Origin: JBBDJB01 sp040880125 | GTDB taxonomy: Bacteria; Planctomycetota; Planctomycetia; Pirellulales; JBBDJB01 | Direction of reading: 5' to 3' | DNA: 64,000 nucleotides | Assembly (NCBI GenBank): GCA_040880125.1 | Contig: JBBDJB010000003.1 | Span: 1-64,000 of the forward strand | Shown here: positions 42,601 through 51,197 of the stretch, piece by piece | Layout of the letters: each line of letters starts with the position of its first letter | How positions within the stretch are numbered: position 1 is the stretch's first letter | Translations under genes and position numbers: made by a program | Notes under the pieces: model-generated | What the model was told of the DNA's origin: nothing | Database searches by the model: none | Seen by the model: the letters and a program-made list of their open reading frames with translations, nothing else

Positions 42601-45316
42601 CGTGGTCCTCGTGCGCGACGGCGCCATTCTGACGCCGGGTGTCGATTATGACTTCAACTACGACGACGCCGCCGACCAGATCGTTCTGACGCCGCTGGGA
42701 GGTGAGTTCGCATTCGAGTTGGGCGACTACGATCTTCAAATCAGCCACGGCCCCTCTGGTGTGGTGAGCGACCTGGAAGGCAACGAGCTGTCGCCGCGAA
42801 CGATCTCCATGCTCATCAAGGCGCCCTTCCCGATGCCACTGACGCCGCTTTCTCCGGCGGGTGGACTCATCTACGAGGGGAGCGCTCTGGGCGAGCTGCA
42901 AACGGCCGATCATCGCGAGTTATTCACACTGCCTCTTACTACCGGCGAGACCATTTCGCTGGTGGCGGTGGGATTGCCCGGAATGCAGCCAACTATCGAA
43001 GTGCTCTCGCCGTCGCAGTCGGTAGTGGCCACGGCAACGGCTTCGGCGCCCGGTGGAAACGCGCTGCTGCAAACGTTTCTCGTCAGCGGGTCGGGAACGT
43101 ATACGATTCGTATCAGCGACGCCGGCGGCGCCACTGGCGATTACTCGCTGTCGCTGCTGCTGAACGCCGCGAACGAGGCCGAGTCGCACGGCGGGCCGGC
43201 CAACGGGAGCACGGTCTCCGCCCAACTGTTAACCTCCGCATTTATTAACCTGCCAGGTGGTGCGGGGGCCCAGCGCGCGGCGGTCGCCGGCAACAGTCAG
43301 CCGGGTGACACCGACCTCTACCGATTCACGATAGGCGCTGACGAGCGTGTGAGTGTCGCCCTGGCCGCACTGGACGGATCGTCGGGAAACGTCTCCTTCG
43401 AGCTGCTCAACAGCGGGGGCACAACGGTCGCCACCGGCAGTTCGGCCGCCGATCTGGAGCAGATCCTGCACGACTTCGGCGGTCCGGCCGGCAATTATTA
43501 TCTTCAGGTGATCGCCTCCGCACCGGTCTCCTACAGCCTGGTCGTGGCGAGAAATAGCGGATTCGAAGCCGAAACGAACGACTCGCTCGCCCAAGCCCAG
43601 CCGATCGGCCCCACGCACACCGTGCTGGGAGCAGTCGCCGACCCGGCCGATATCGACTTTTACAGCGTTGCTGTCGGGGAAGGCGATACGCTGGAGCTAT
43701 TGTTCAGCGCGATGCGTAATGGCCCGCCCCAGCCGATCAACACGCTCAGCCGTAACGCCGCCTTGTATGGTCCGGGTGATGGGCTCATCACGGACAACTT
43801 TTTCGGCACCATGGGCGGTATCGCCGAGGATCTCGCCGCGGGAACGTACAAGCTGGCGGTGACGCCCAATGGCACGGCCGGCGGCGAATACTTCCTGAGG
43901 GTCAACGTCGAGACGCCCACAGCATTGCCCTCGATCGTGGTCGGCAATCACGTGCTGCTCCCCGACACACCCGGCCAGCAGATTCCAATCTTCGTCTCCA
44001 GCGACAACTTCGACGTACAGGGCCTGGCCCTCTTCGTCGTGCTTGGTGGCGGAGGCGAGTTTGTGGGCCAGCCGGCAGGGCCAGTGATCACCGACGTCGA
44101 CCTGATCTCCGGCACCAATTTCGAGACCAACAATACCGGTCATCAGTACCTTACAAGTTTCCCGCAGATTTGGCAGACAGGGATCACAACCCTATCAGGT
44201 ACTGTCGTGGCCGAAGGGTTACTGGCGACTATCACCGTCGACACGACCGGCTTTACCACCAGCGACGGTCCCTGGACCCTCGTCTTGGGCGGTGACGACT
44301 CGATCGGCGCGCCTGTTTCCAGCTTCGGCGGTCTGCCGATTGACATCATCGACGGTCAGATCTCGATCGGGGACTCCAATACCACCATCGAAGGCCGGCA
44401 CGTCTTCTACAACGATTCGTTCTTCGACAACGCGACCTTCGGCAACGACGATGACACGGCCATCGATCCGACCAAGTCCGCCCTGCTGCCGGGCCAGACC
44501 GCCACGAAGGCCAACTACATCAGCTATACCAAGGGCATTAACGGCATCATGGTCGACGTCGCCAATCCCGAGGGCACCATCGACGCGGCCGACTTCGCGT
44601 TCCACGACATGGGCCGCAATGGCGACACGCCGACGGCGGCTCAGGCCCCGGACAGCATCACCGTGCGGCCGGGCGAAGGTGTAGGTGGGTCCGATCGCGT
44701 GGTCATGACTTGGGACACGTCCGCCGGCATCGTCTTCGACACGACGTGGCTCCGCGTCACCGTGCTGGAGTCGGTCGGTTTGGACGCGGCCGATGTCTTT
44801 TACTTCGGCTCGGCGCCGGGCGAAGGTTCCGGCGGAGAGTTCGCCCAGGTAGATCCGGCGGACGAACTCGGCGCCCGCAACAACACCCACGGGTTTGGCA
44901 ATCCCGCCACCGTCGACGACCCGTGGGACTACAACAAGGATCGATTCGTCGATCCGGTCGATCAGCTCTTCGCCCGTAACAATGGGACGGGCTTTACGAC
45001 TCGTCTGAATCTGATGTCCGCACCGGCGGCCGGCCCGTTTTCGGCCGAGCTGTCCAGTGGCGATTCGGACGGTGGTCCCACCGCAGCGGCCTTGACCGGC
45101 GGCGAGAGCGGCTGGTCGACGCAGGACACCGACGTCCTCGGCGACAGTTCGACCGGCGGCGGCTCGAGTGCCGCGGCGGACGAGCGGATCTGGTCCGAGG
45201 AGGACGAAGAAGCGGTGCTGGTCGGCAGCAGCGCCAATTCCAGCAGCGCCTATTCGAGCGACATGGACGGCGCCCTCAGCGAAGACGCCGACTGGCTCGC
45301 CTGGGACGCGGTGTAG
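39605..45316 (+). CDS. giant secreted metallophosphoesterase with PPC, cohesin-like and dockerin-like regions
   Basis: A 1903-residue protein. A basic N-terminus is followed by TLEPRRMLAAG (about 38-48), a planctomycete surface-protein N-terminal motif. Residues ~70-180 form an Fn3-like domain, as in purple acid phosphatases. Residues ~190-460 are a calcineurin-type phosphoesterase: AAYGDSAG, LLGDNVYNSG, SVGNHD, VYFHHPML and TGHSHIYGW supply the metal ligands. Residues ~550-1090 contain repeated beta domains with the recurring PEDDG/PEDNG signature. Three pre-peptidase-C-terminal (PPC) domains lie near 1100-1200, 1230-1320 and 1340-1430. A cohesin-like domain spans about 1443-1565. The tail contains DYNKDRFVDPVDQLFARNN, a calcium-binding dockerin-like repeat. 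It is probably a cell-surface or secreted phosphodiesterase or phosphatase. Confidence 0.9.
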   Translation: MAKRQRRRLRGRLGAGYLGISSRSDRSTRHRYRPSLETLEPRRMLAAGLGEAATDEAVAPPIAANLATPQYTVNHAPRLQLGNAPLPGFAGSTTDQVDILWQTMSAGTGNEDTFVVEYRAVGAPTWTSANSINAPIVTGFQGRLVHSATILGLQYDSAYEYRVQHLRGGMLVEEWQAEFRTRLAAGSNDSFTFAAYGDSAGLSTLGNFRDLQAQINAYDPDFGLLLGDNVYNSGAHDESDARFDPDISPEAAEWIAGHIDYYSVGNHDIITAGGKPSRDNFSMPIPQAGVNAHASLPSGEQPEHVFSWDYGNVHFVTFDSNVADDGNGSGALARLTRQLDYVVADLNASNATWKVVYFHHPMLGTEKPQDPGDIFFQQVFGRIHNDTDADILMTGHSHIYGWTYPMTGFNDDDGDNTVEQHEVQFIEDTDRNYQKGNGLVQLVSGVGGRSLRLHAFDEPYTAQGYSRDGSTPPVSDGFTLVEVTPTSLTLSYIDADSGQIVGDFNDNGIGDADEPYFGQFTITSGVTQEQPEAQLASPEDNGEDDFDPDPGEVLADPVPSIQIQLVDFNGEINDATVTASALSLSRDGSPLVEGSDSDYHFSYDVTTDLITLSPVGGGDFAEGVYTIGINQGAAKIADDEAIAIDPTTFVVHLSTDFFVAGANVVLTGTAVETFVPEGGTWKYLDNGSDQGGLDTFSNTDSSWFASTLYNDTASGPAGAWKTGTAQFGYGEGDEATGIQFGPDPTNRPATTYFRYTFLNTSPVSAVSEMVLSLLRDDGAAVYLNGVEIRRDNLPAGAAYDTFATASVGGSDESMLFPSTIVGAGPLRLGTNVLAVELHNVTPANNDLSFDLALTAEVLSFEGAQLRVDFSDSINTGTVQADDLVINGSLTALGRTIVDNNTVLFDLPTLSEGFHQASIAAGAILSASGDPLESYEDDFLLGSEFDVAPPTVELISPEDDGPKDSDPGFDSLTVRPQSEIRIHLIDARSGIDDTSVSSDSVVLVRDGAILTPGVDYDFNYDDAADQIVLTPLGGEFAFELGDYDLQISHGPSGVVSDLEGNELSPRTISMLIKAPFPMPLTPLSPAGGLIYEGSALGELQTADHRELFTLPLTTGETISLVAVGLPGMQPTIEVLSPSQSVVATATASAPGGNALLQTFLVSGSGTYTIRISDAGGATGDYSLSLLLNAANEAESHGGPANGSTVSAQLLTSAFINLPGGAGAQRAAVAGNSQPGDTDLYRFTIGADERVSVALAALDGSSGNVSFELLNSGGTTVATGSSAADLEQILHDFGGPAGNYYLQVIASAPVSYSLVVARNSGFEAETNDSLAQAQPIGPTHTVLGAVADPADIDFYSVAVGEGDTLELLFSAMRNGPPQPINTLSRNAALYGPGDGLITDNFFGTMGGIAEDLAAGTYKLAVTPNGTAGGEYFLRVNVETPTALPSIVVGNHVLLPDTPGQQIPIFVSSDNFDVQGLALFVVLGGGGEFVGQPAGPVITDVDLISGTNFETNNTGHQYLTSFPQIWQTGITTLSGTVVAEGLLATITVDTTGFTTSDGPWTLVLGGDDSIGAPVSSFGGLPIDIIDGQISIGDSNTTIEGRHVFYNDSFFDNATFGNDDDTAIDPTKSALLPGQTATKANYISYTKGINGIMVDVANPEGTIDAADFAFHDMGRNGDTPTAAQAPDSITVRPGEGVGGSDRVVMTWDTSAGIVFDTTWLRVTVLESVGLDAADVFYFGSAPGEGSGGEFAQVDPADELGARNNTHGFGNPATVDDPWDYNKDRFVDPVDQLFARNNGTGFTTRLNLMSAPAAGPFSAELSSGDSDGGPTAAALTGGESGWSTQDTDVLGDSSTGGGSSAAADERIWSEEDEEAVLVGSSANSSSAYSSDMDGALSEDADWLAWDAV

Positions 45317-45701
45317 CGGTGTGCCCGCATCCGCGACAAAATGTCCGCGGAGCTTGAAAGAGGGGCGATTGCTGGCAGTGAACGTCGTTGCCGGCGGTTC
45401 TGCTGGCCGCTGGTTGGGAGTCGGCCTAAACTTTCAGGTCCAAAACGTTTATGCTCACAGCGTTTGGCTCCGTTTGCCTACAGTCCGCGGTCGGTTTGGC
45501 ACATCAGTTGCCTATCTTCTGGTGACCAGTATCGCCGACTTGTGGGTCTGCTCTTCCGGTGTCGGCGGTCCCTACTCGACGCGCTGTAACGGGGATCGGT
45601 GGAGCATGTTCAACTCGATTGGCACCTTGCGCCGCGCTGGCCGGCGACGCGCCGACCGCCCGAGGTGCCACCAGCGCCCACCTGGCCCGCGAGGCAGAAG
45701 T
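45317..45701. other. 385-base spacer before the DUF1704 gene
   Basis: The frame of the downstream gene stays open through this stretch but is not protein-like there. No other gene, RNA or repeat copy was recognised. Confidence 0.5.
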
Positions 45702-47630
45702 ATGGTGCATCAGCCTGAAAAGGGGGATGCGAAGGCGGTTGACCGTCTCATCCAGGACATCTGCTCGCGCCTTGCCCAAAACAAGCGCGTCCGACGCAAC
45801 TTGCCCGGCGGCGGACGACTCCGGATCGATCGGCCGCTCCCATTTCTTTGTGTATACCGTTACCCTCCGGACCGGGACGACCTCGGCACGGTCGATTTGG
45901 TCACCACGGAGGCGTCCTACCTCTTCATCTCAGGCGATCCGCAGCACCACGAGACGCTGATCAAGATGTGCGCCCGTATCGGGGCGACACTCACCGAGCA
46001 ATTCGGCACCTTCCTGATTCTCGAAGTGTGGGCCGACGACGGCGATCGACCCGAGGGCGATGACTTCTCACCGCCGGCTTTTCGCATCGTGACCCCGGAC
46101 CGCGGGCGAATGCCGACGACGATCGACGCCTTCACTAAGGCGCTCTTGCAGGTCAAGAACGAACATTTGGCCGCGTCGCTGGAGGTGCGCGAGGACGAGC
46201 CGGTCGCGCCGCCGGGAATGCCGCAGATTGTTCCCCCGGGGAGCGTCGACGATCCCGCCCCGTTGCGAATGGGTTTGGCCGTCAGGCCATTCTACCGTAG
46301 CCGCGGCGGTGCCGTGCTCTATCCAATTGTCTTGCGGAAGTTGCGCCGGAGGCTCGCAGTGGCCCTCCGCAAGACGTTCTTCACCTTCACCGGCAGCACG
46401 CGCGACGGAATTCCGCATTACCACACGCTTGGGCCGACCTCGTTCGTACGGGCAGCGGCGATCGTCGATAAACAGCTTTGCGACGTCGCCGAAAGCTTTG
46501 ACTATCTGCTGCAGATAACGCCCACGAACACGCAGATCGCCTGGAACGAGTTTCGCAATTCCAAGTATCGCGACGCGCCACTGCTGCGCTACCGCCCCCT
46601 TCCGCATAATCCGGTCGAGCTGAAACAGACGCTGTTTCAGATACCCATCGAACGCATCGAAGACACGACAATCGCCCACCTGTTTTGGGAAAAGCAGGAG
46701 GAACTCGATCGGCGGATCACTTCGCTCCGTGACGCAGGCACGCCCGCATTTCTGTTCGGGAGTGTCCAGATCTATGGGGAAGTCGAGCCGGACCTGCTGC
46801 AGATCGCCTGCGAGCTACTGACGTCGTTCCCCCCCACAAAAATTAAGTCAGACGCAGCGCTGATCGACGCGCATGAAATGGCGGAGAGCGCTCGGCAGGA
46901 AATCAACCGCTACCGCCGCACCTATCCCGGCTTTTACGCCGACGTACAGATTCGTGACGACATCGCCTCGGGCATGATGGTTTCGCAGAACCGCGTACTC
47001 GTCTCGGAGAGTCTCCGCGTGCAGCGGGCGCGGCAGCGGCCTCTGTTGCATCACGAGATCGGCACGCACCTGCTCACGTACGTCAATGGGACAGCACAGC
47101 CATTTCATATTCTACACTCCGGGCTGGCCGGGTACGAAAGCCTTCAGGAGGGGCTAGCCGTGCTCGCCGAGCACCTGGGAGGCGGGCTCTCGCCGCTGCG
47201 GATTCGCACTCTTGCCGCGCGGGTGGTGGCCGCGTCGATGCTGCTGCACGGAGCCTCGTTTCTCGATACGTTCGACCGCTTGCACCGCGAGTTCAAACTG
47301 CCGCCCAGGCGGGCCTTCACCACTACGCTCCGCGCTTACCGGGGTGGCGGAACCACCAAGGACGTCATCTACCTGCGAGGGCTGAAGGATCTGGTGCGGT
47401 ATCTGTCCGAAGGTCACGACATCGAACCTCTGTACGTCGGCAAGATCGCACTCGCCCACGTCCCGCTAATTCAAGAACTGCGCCGGCGGCAGGTCCTGCT
47501 GCCGCCCAGCGTGATGCCCAGGTACCTCACTTCAGAGAAGGCACGTGAGCGCTTGGCCGCCTGTCGCGGCAAGTCGTTGCGCGAGTTTTTAGGAGTCTAC
47601 GGCCATGCGGATGGGATTCCTGGTCAATGA
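45702..47630 (+). CDS. DUF1704 (QEGLA-motif, TIGR02421) metallopeptidase-like protein
   Basis: A 642-residue protein. The zinc motif HHEIGTH gives HExxxH at His451-His456. The QEGLA motif (about 482-486) continues into VLAEHLGG and supplies a downstream glutamate. The N-terminal ~300 residues form a separate domain with YLFISGDPQHHETLIK. In databases this family is called flavohemoglobin-expression-modulating QEGLA protein. Its peptidase domain is related to the eukaryotic MATCAP/TMCP tubulin tyrosine carboxypeptidases, which also use HExxxH. ATG 45702 is chosen because the homologous region begins just after it; ATG 45606 is an alternative. It overlaps the ATP-grasp gene by 26 bases, implying a paired function. 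Confidence 0.85.
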   Translation: MVHQPEKGDAKAVDRLIQDICSRLAQNKRVRRNLPGGGRLRIDRPLPFLCVYRYPPDRDDLGTVDLVTTEASYLFISGDPQHHETLIKMCARIGATLTEQFGTFLILEVWADDGDRPEGDDFSPPAFRIVTPDRGRMPTTIDAFTKALLQVKNEHLAASLEVREDEPVAPPGMPQIVPPGSVDDPAPLRMGLAVRPFYRSRGGAVLYPIVLRKLRRRLAVALRKTFFTFTGSTRDGIPHYHTLGPTSFVRAAAIVDKQLCDVAESFDYLLQITPTNTQIAWNEFRNSKYRDAPLLRYRPLPHNPVELKQTLFQIPIERIEDTTIAHLFWEKQEELDRRITSLRDAGTPAFLFGSVQIYGEVEPDLLQIACELLTSFPPTKIKSDAALIDAHEMAESARQEINRYRRTYPGFYADVQIRDDIASGMMVSQNRVLVSESLRVQRARQRPLLHHEIGTHLLTYVNGTAQPFHILHSGLAGYESLQEGLAVLAEHLGGGLSPLRIRTLAARVVAASMLLHGASFLDTFDRLHREFKLPPRRAFTTTLRAYRGGGTTKDVIYLRGLKDLVRYLSEGHDIEPLYVGKIALAHVPLIQELRRRQVLLPPSVMPRYLTSEKARERLAACRGKSLREFLGVYGHADGIPGQ

Positions 47631-48651
47631 CGTCGAAACGGAAAGGCCCGAGTACACCACGACCCGGCTCGCCGCGGCTGCGGTCAAGCTCGGTCACGAA
47701 GTGTGGCTGCTGGGTGTGGGCGACTTCATCTACGACGCGGACGGCTCGATCCACGCCACCGCCAGAAAAGCACCGGGAACGTCGTACGACACGCAGGAAG
47801 ACTTTCTCGCCGAACTGCAGGGCGAAACGGGTCAAACGGAACGCATCACCGTCGACCAGCTCGACGTCCTGATGATGCGCAATGATCCGGCCGAAGACGC
47901 CGTGGATCGCCCGTGGGCCCAGACCAGCGGCGTCCTGTTCGGACAGTTGGCGGTGCGGCGGGGAGTGATGGTGCTCAACGATCCGGCCCACCTGGCGCAC
48001 GCCATCAACAAGACCTACTTTCAGCACTTTCCCGAACTAGTGCGGCCCAAGACGTGCATCAGCCGCAACGCCGAAGAGATCAAGCAATTCGTCCATCAGC
48101 AGCAGGACAAGGTGGTGATCAAGCCCTTGCAGGGCTCGGGCGGCCAGAGCGTCTTCGTCATCAACTATGAGGACCGGTCGAACATCAACCAAATGATCGA
48201 CGCGGTGATCCGCGATGGTTACTGCATCGCGCAGCAGTTCCTCCCGGCAGCGGCGGAGGGGGACGTGCGGCTGTTCGTCATGAATGGCCAGCCACTCAAG
48301 CACGACGGAAAGTACGCCGCGTTCCGCCGGGTGAACACCTCCGGCGATCTACGCTCGAATATGCACTCCGGCGGCAAGAGCGAACCGGCCGAGATCGGCG
48401 AGCAAGCGCTGCAACTCGTGGAGATGGTGCGGCTGAAGCTTGTCGAAGACGGCATGTTCCTGGTGGGGCTGGACATTGTGGGCGACAAGCTCATCGAGAT
48501 TAACGTCTTCAGCCCCGGCGGCCTGGGCAGCGCGCAACAACATACCGGCATCGACTTCGCGCCGATCGTCATTGGGGACATCGAGCGCAAGATCAAACAC
48601 CGGCAGTACTACACCCAGACCGTCTCCAATGCGCAGCTCGCGACCCTGTAG
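47605..48651 (+). CDS. glutathione-synthetase-like ATP-grasp ligase
   Basis: A 348-residue ATP-grasp protein. KVVIKPLQGSGGQSVFVI contains the nucleotide-binding lysine and glycine-rich loop. LIEINVFSPGGL matches the Mg2+-binding E-x-N-x-x-S-P motif of glutathione synthetases. RLFVMNGQPL and DGMFLVGLDIVGDK are further core strands. Length and order fit GshB, but the gene lies beside a DUF1704 peptidase and not GshA, so a peptide or amino-acid ligase with another substrate is at least as likely. ATG 47605 overlaps the upstream gene by 26 bases; ATG 47611 is an alternative start. Confidence 0.88.
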   Translation: MRMGFLVNDVETERPEYTTTRLAAAAVKLGHEVWLLGVGDFIYDADGSIHATARKAPGTSYDTQEDFLAELQGETGQTERITVDQLDVLMMRNDPAEDAVDRPWAQTSGVLFGQLAVRRGVMVLNDPAHLAHAINKTYFQHFPELVRPKTCISRNAEEIKQFVHQQQDKVVIKPLQGSGGQSVFVINYEDRSNINQMIDAVIRDGYCIAQQFLPAAAEGDVRLFVMNGQPLKHDGKYAAFRRVNTSGDLRSNMHSGGKSEPAEIGEQALQLVEMVRLKLVEDGMFLVGLDIVGDKLIEINVFSPGGLGSAQQHTGIDFAPIVIGDIERKIKHRQYYTQTVSNAQLATL

Positions 48652-48792
48652 CAGCTCGGCTGTCACTGTTGGCCCCTCCAGCAGTACGCGTTACTGAGCC
48701 AGGTGTCGCCATGTGATACGACAGCATCCAACGGGCGCCGCACACAATGCCGGAGGCCGCGGATGCCGTCCCGCCGCGCTCCGCACGCCAGC

Positions 48793-48798
48793 TATAAT
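48793..48798 (+). promoter_or_regulatory. consensus -10 box before the adaptor gene
   Basis: A perfect TATAAT lies 72 bases before ATG 48870. No good -35 sits 16-18 bases upstream, so the promoter call is tentative. Confidence 0.35.
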
Positions 48799-48869
48799 AG
48801 AAGTGGCGGCACAGCCGGCGGCATCGTGATGCGCCCGGCGTGCGAGTCTCGGGTAGGGAGCTTTGTTCC

Positions 48870-50246
48870 ATGCGGCGCTGGGCGGCACTGGTATTGATCC
48901 TGGTTGCGGTCGTAATGGCCGGCGGAGCATGGTCCGCCTGGACCTCAGGCACCGAGGTGGAAGTTGTCCGCGCGGAGTTGGGTCCAATCCGCCAGTACGT
49001 CGATGAGCAAGGCACAACTCGGCTGCCGCGGACCTACCGTATTACCACGCCGTTCGCCGGACGGATGGAGGCAATCGAGTTGGAAGTGGGCAGCCGCGTT
49101 GCCCAGGGCGAAGTCGTGGCCCAGATGGTCCGCCGCGAGACGAGCCTGCGTCTCGAGCAGGCCCAGGCCGAGGTGAACCGACTCGAGGCGTCGATTCAGG
49201 AGACGGCCAACGCCAACATTGAAACTACGGTCCTGGAACAATCCCGGGCGATCGTCAGCTCGGTCGAGGATGCCGTCGAGGCCGCCACGGCGCAGGTTGC
49301 CGCCGGCGAAGCCCAATACGACTACGCGCAGCGGTTCCGCGAACGGATCGAGCGCCTCGCCCGCACCGGCGCGCAAACCCAGAACGATCTGGATCAGGCG
49401 GTGCTGTCGGAGATCGAAGCCCGTGTTCAGTTACAACAGGACCGCCTCATCCAGAGCGCGATGTCGGCGGTCGAAGGCGCCATGTCATTACTGCCGACGG
49501 TCGTGCAGCAGATGATCGACAACAAGGACCTTTCCGTGGCAGTGCTCCAGGCGCAGCTCGAACAGGCCCAGGCGGAATTGGCGCAGGTGCAGCTCGAGAT
49601 CGAGCGCGGCAGCATACCCAGCCCGGTCGACGGCGTCGTTCTCGACCGGCTGTTTGACGAAGAGCGCGAGGTGCCTGCCGGCGAAGTCGTGCTGACGATC
49701 GGACGTCTCGACGAGCTGGAGGTCGAGGCCGAGGTCCTTACGCAAGACGCCGTCAACGTTCGCGTCGGTGCTGCGGCGGAGATCTACGGGCCGACAATCG
49801 GCGAGCCGGTCGTCGAGAGCACGGTCCGCAGCATCTATCCGGCCGGCTTTACCGAAGTCAGTTCCCTGGGCGTCGAGCAGCAGCGGGTGCTGGTCCTCTT
49901 CGAACTCTCCGAGGCCCAGCGGACGCGGCTGGTCGAAGAGCGAGGCATCGGGGTCGACTATCGCGTCCGGGTGCGGATCGTCACCGAGCAGAGGTCCAAC
50001 GCTCTGCAGGTGCCGCGGTCCTCCGTATTCCGCGACTCGCAAGGAAACTGGATGGTGTACGCGGTGCGCGGCGGCGTCGCCACGCCGGTTTCCGTCGAGA
50101 TCGGTTTGATGAATGATCAAGCCGCCGAGATTATCGACGGTCTGGCCGAGGGGGACACGGTCGTGCTGGCGCCGTCGTCGAATTTGGCCGCCGGTGACGA
50201 GGTCCGCCCGCTGCTCGCTCCGCCAACTGGCGCAGCGCCGCAATGA
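48870..50246 (+). CDS. HlyD/RND-type periplasmic membrane-fusion protein
   Basis: A 458-residue adaptor. The N-terminal anchor is AALVLILVAVVMAGGAWSAW. A lipoyl half-motif lies near RITTPFAGRMEAIELEVGS, with a long alpha-hairpin at about 85-250 (EQAQAEVNRLEASIQETANA), the second lipoyl half IPSPVDGVVLDRLFDE, and beta-barrel and membrane-proximal domains to the end. Such proteins link inner-membrane pumps to outer-membrane channels. No RND, ABC or TolC gene is adjacent, so the partner is elsewhere. ATG 48870 is set by GGGAG nine bases upstream. Confidence 0.9.
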   Translation: MRRWAALVLILVAVVMAGGAWSAWTSGTEVEVVRAELGPIRQYVDEQGTTRLPRTYRITTPFAGRMEAIELEVGSRVAQGEVVAQMVRRETSLRLEQAQAEVNRLEASIQETANANIETTVLEQSRAIVSSVEDAVEAATAQVAAGEAQYDYAQRFRERIERLARTGAQTQNDLDQAVLSEIEARVQLQQDRLIQSAMSAVEGAMSLLPTVVQQMIDNKDLSVAVLQAQLEQAQAELAQVQLEIERGSIPSPVDGVVLDRLFDEEREVPAGEVVLTIGRLDELEVEAEVLTQDAVNVRVGAAAEIYGPTIGEPVVESTVRSIYPAGFTEVSSLGVEQQRVLVLFELSEAQRTRLVEERGIGVDYRVRVRIVTEQRSNALQVPRSSVFRDSQGNWMVYAVRGGVATPVSVEIGLMNDQAAEIIDGLAEGDTVVLAPSSNLAAGDEVRPLLAPPTGAAPQ

Positions 50247-50310
50247 CCGCTACCGTCGCATTAGCCGACGTTTGTATCACGCTTGCCCATACTCTTGCGG
50301 AAACTCCGCC

Positions 50311-51078
50311 ATGCAAATCGAAGATCGCTCCTTCTTAGTGACCGGGGCCAGTTCCGGGCTCGGTGCGGCCACCGCACAACATCTTGCCTCGCGGCAAGCG
50401 CGCGTCGTTTTGGCCGACATGAATGAATCGGCCGGTTTCAAGCTAGCCGAATCCCTCGGGCCGCGGGCACACTTCGTTCGCGTCGATGTCACCTCGGCCA
50501 GGGACGTGCAGGAGGCGATCGACACCGCGAACCGTGCACCAGGCGGGCTGCGCGGCGTGATCCATTGTGCCGGTATCTTGGGGGCAGGCCGCGTCGTGGG
50601 TCGCGAAGAGCCCTACCCGATGGAAGACTTCGCCCGCGTAGTCGAGGTGAATCTCAATGGGACCTTCAATGTCGTCCGTTTGGCGGCGGCCGCCATGGCA
50701 CAGCTCGAAGCCGAAGACGAAGGGGAACGTGGAGTGATCATCACCACCGCTTCGGTCGCTGCCTTTGAAGGCCAGATCGGCCAGGCCGCTTATGCCGCCG
50801 CCAAGGCGGGCGTGGCCGGAATGACGCTGCCGATCGCCCGTGAACTGGGGCGCCTGGGCATTCGCGTAGTCTCGATCGCCCCCGGCGTGTTGGAAACGCC
50901 GATGATGGCCGGTATGCCCGAGAAGGTTCGCCAGTCGCTCATGGAGCAGGTAGTTTACCCCGACCGCCTCGGGCGGCCCGAAGAGTTCGCCATGCTGGCC
51001 GCCCACATCGTGGAGAATCGCTTGCTCAACGGCACGGTTCTTCGGCTGGACGGTGCGGTGCGGCTGGGAGCGAAGTAG
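50311..51078 (+). CDS. short-chain dehydrogenase/reductase, 3-hydroxyacyl-CoA type
   Basis: A 255-residue Rossmann oxidoreductase. TGASSGLG binds the dinucleotide (about 10-17). LADMNE with acidic residues after strand 2 favours NAD(H). The catalytic set is Ser in TTASVAAFEGQIG and Tyr-x-x-x-Lys in AAYAAAKAGV. RLGRPEEFAMLAAHIVEN and the overall pattern resemble type-2 3-hydroxyacyl-CoA dehydrogenases of fatty-acid or isoleucine breakdown. That substrate is inferred. ATG 50311 was chosen, because the longer frame overlaps the adaptor gene and lacks homology. Confidence 0.9.
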   Translation: MQIEDRSFLVTGASSGLGAATAQHLASRQARVVLADMNESAGFKLAESLGPRAHFVRVDVTSARDVQEAIDTANRAPGGLRGVIHCAGILGAGRVVGREEPYPMEDFARVVEVNLNGTFNVVRLAAAAMAQLEAEDEGERGVIITTASVAAFEGQIGQAAYAAAKAGVAGMTLPIARELGRLGIRVVSIAPGVLETPMMAGMPEKVRQSLMEQVVYPDRLGRPEEFAMLAAHIVENRLLNGTVLRLDGAVRLGAK

Positions 51079-51090
51079 CGCGCTTGCGGT

Positions 51091-51114
51091 GGCACAGACA
51101 TTCCCCCCTGTGCG
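51091..51114 (+). repeat. palindrome A copy 9, decayed
   Basis: The left arm GGCACAGACA is perfect. The right half TTCCCCCCTGTGCG has lost the TGTCTG register. It lies 12 bases after the SDR stop. Confidence 0.75.
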
Positions 51115-51197
51115 CTACGTGTTGCTCGAAAACACATCGGATTTAACGTCCCACAACAGCGGATCGTTCAACCAGCAGATTGTCCGCACAGCGCCCG

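Noticed and set aside
45168..45701. Longer 820-residue version of the DUF1704 protein
   Set aside because: The first ~178 codons overlap the end of the phosphoesterase gene in another frame and are not protein-like.
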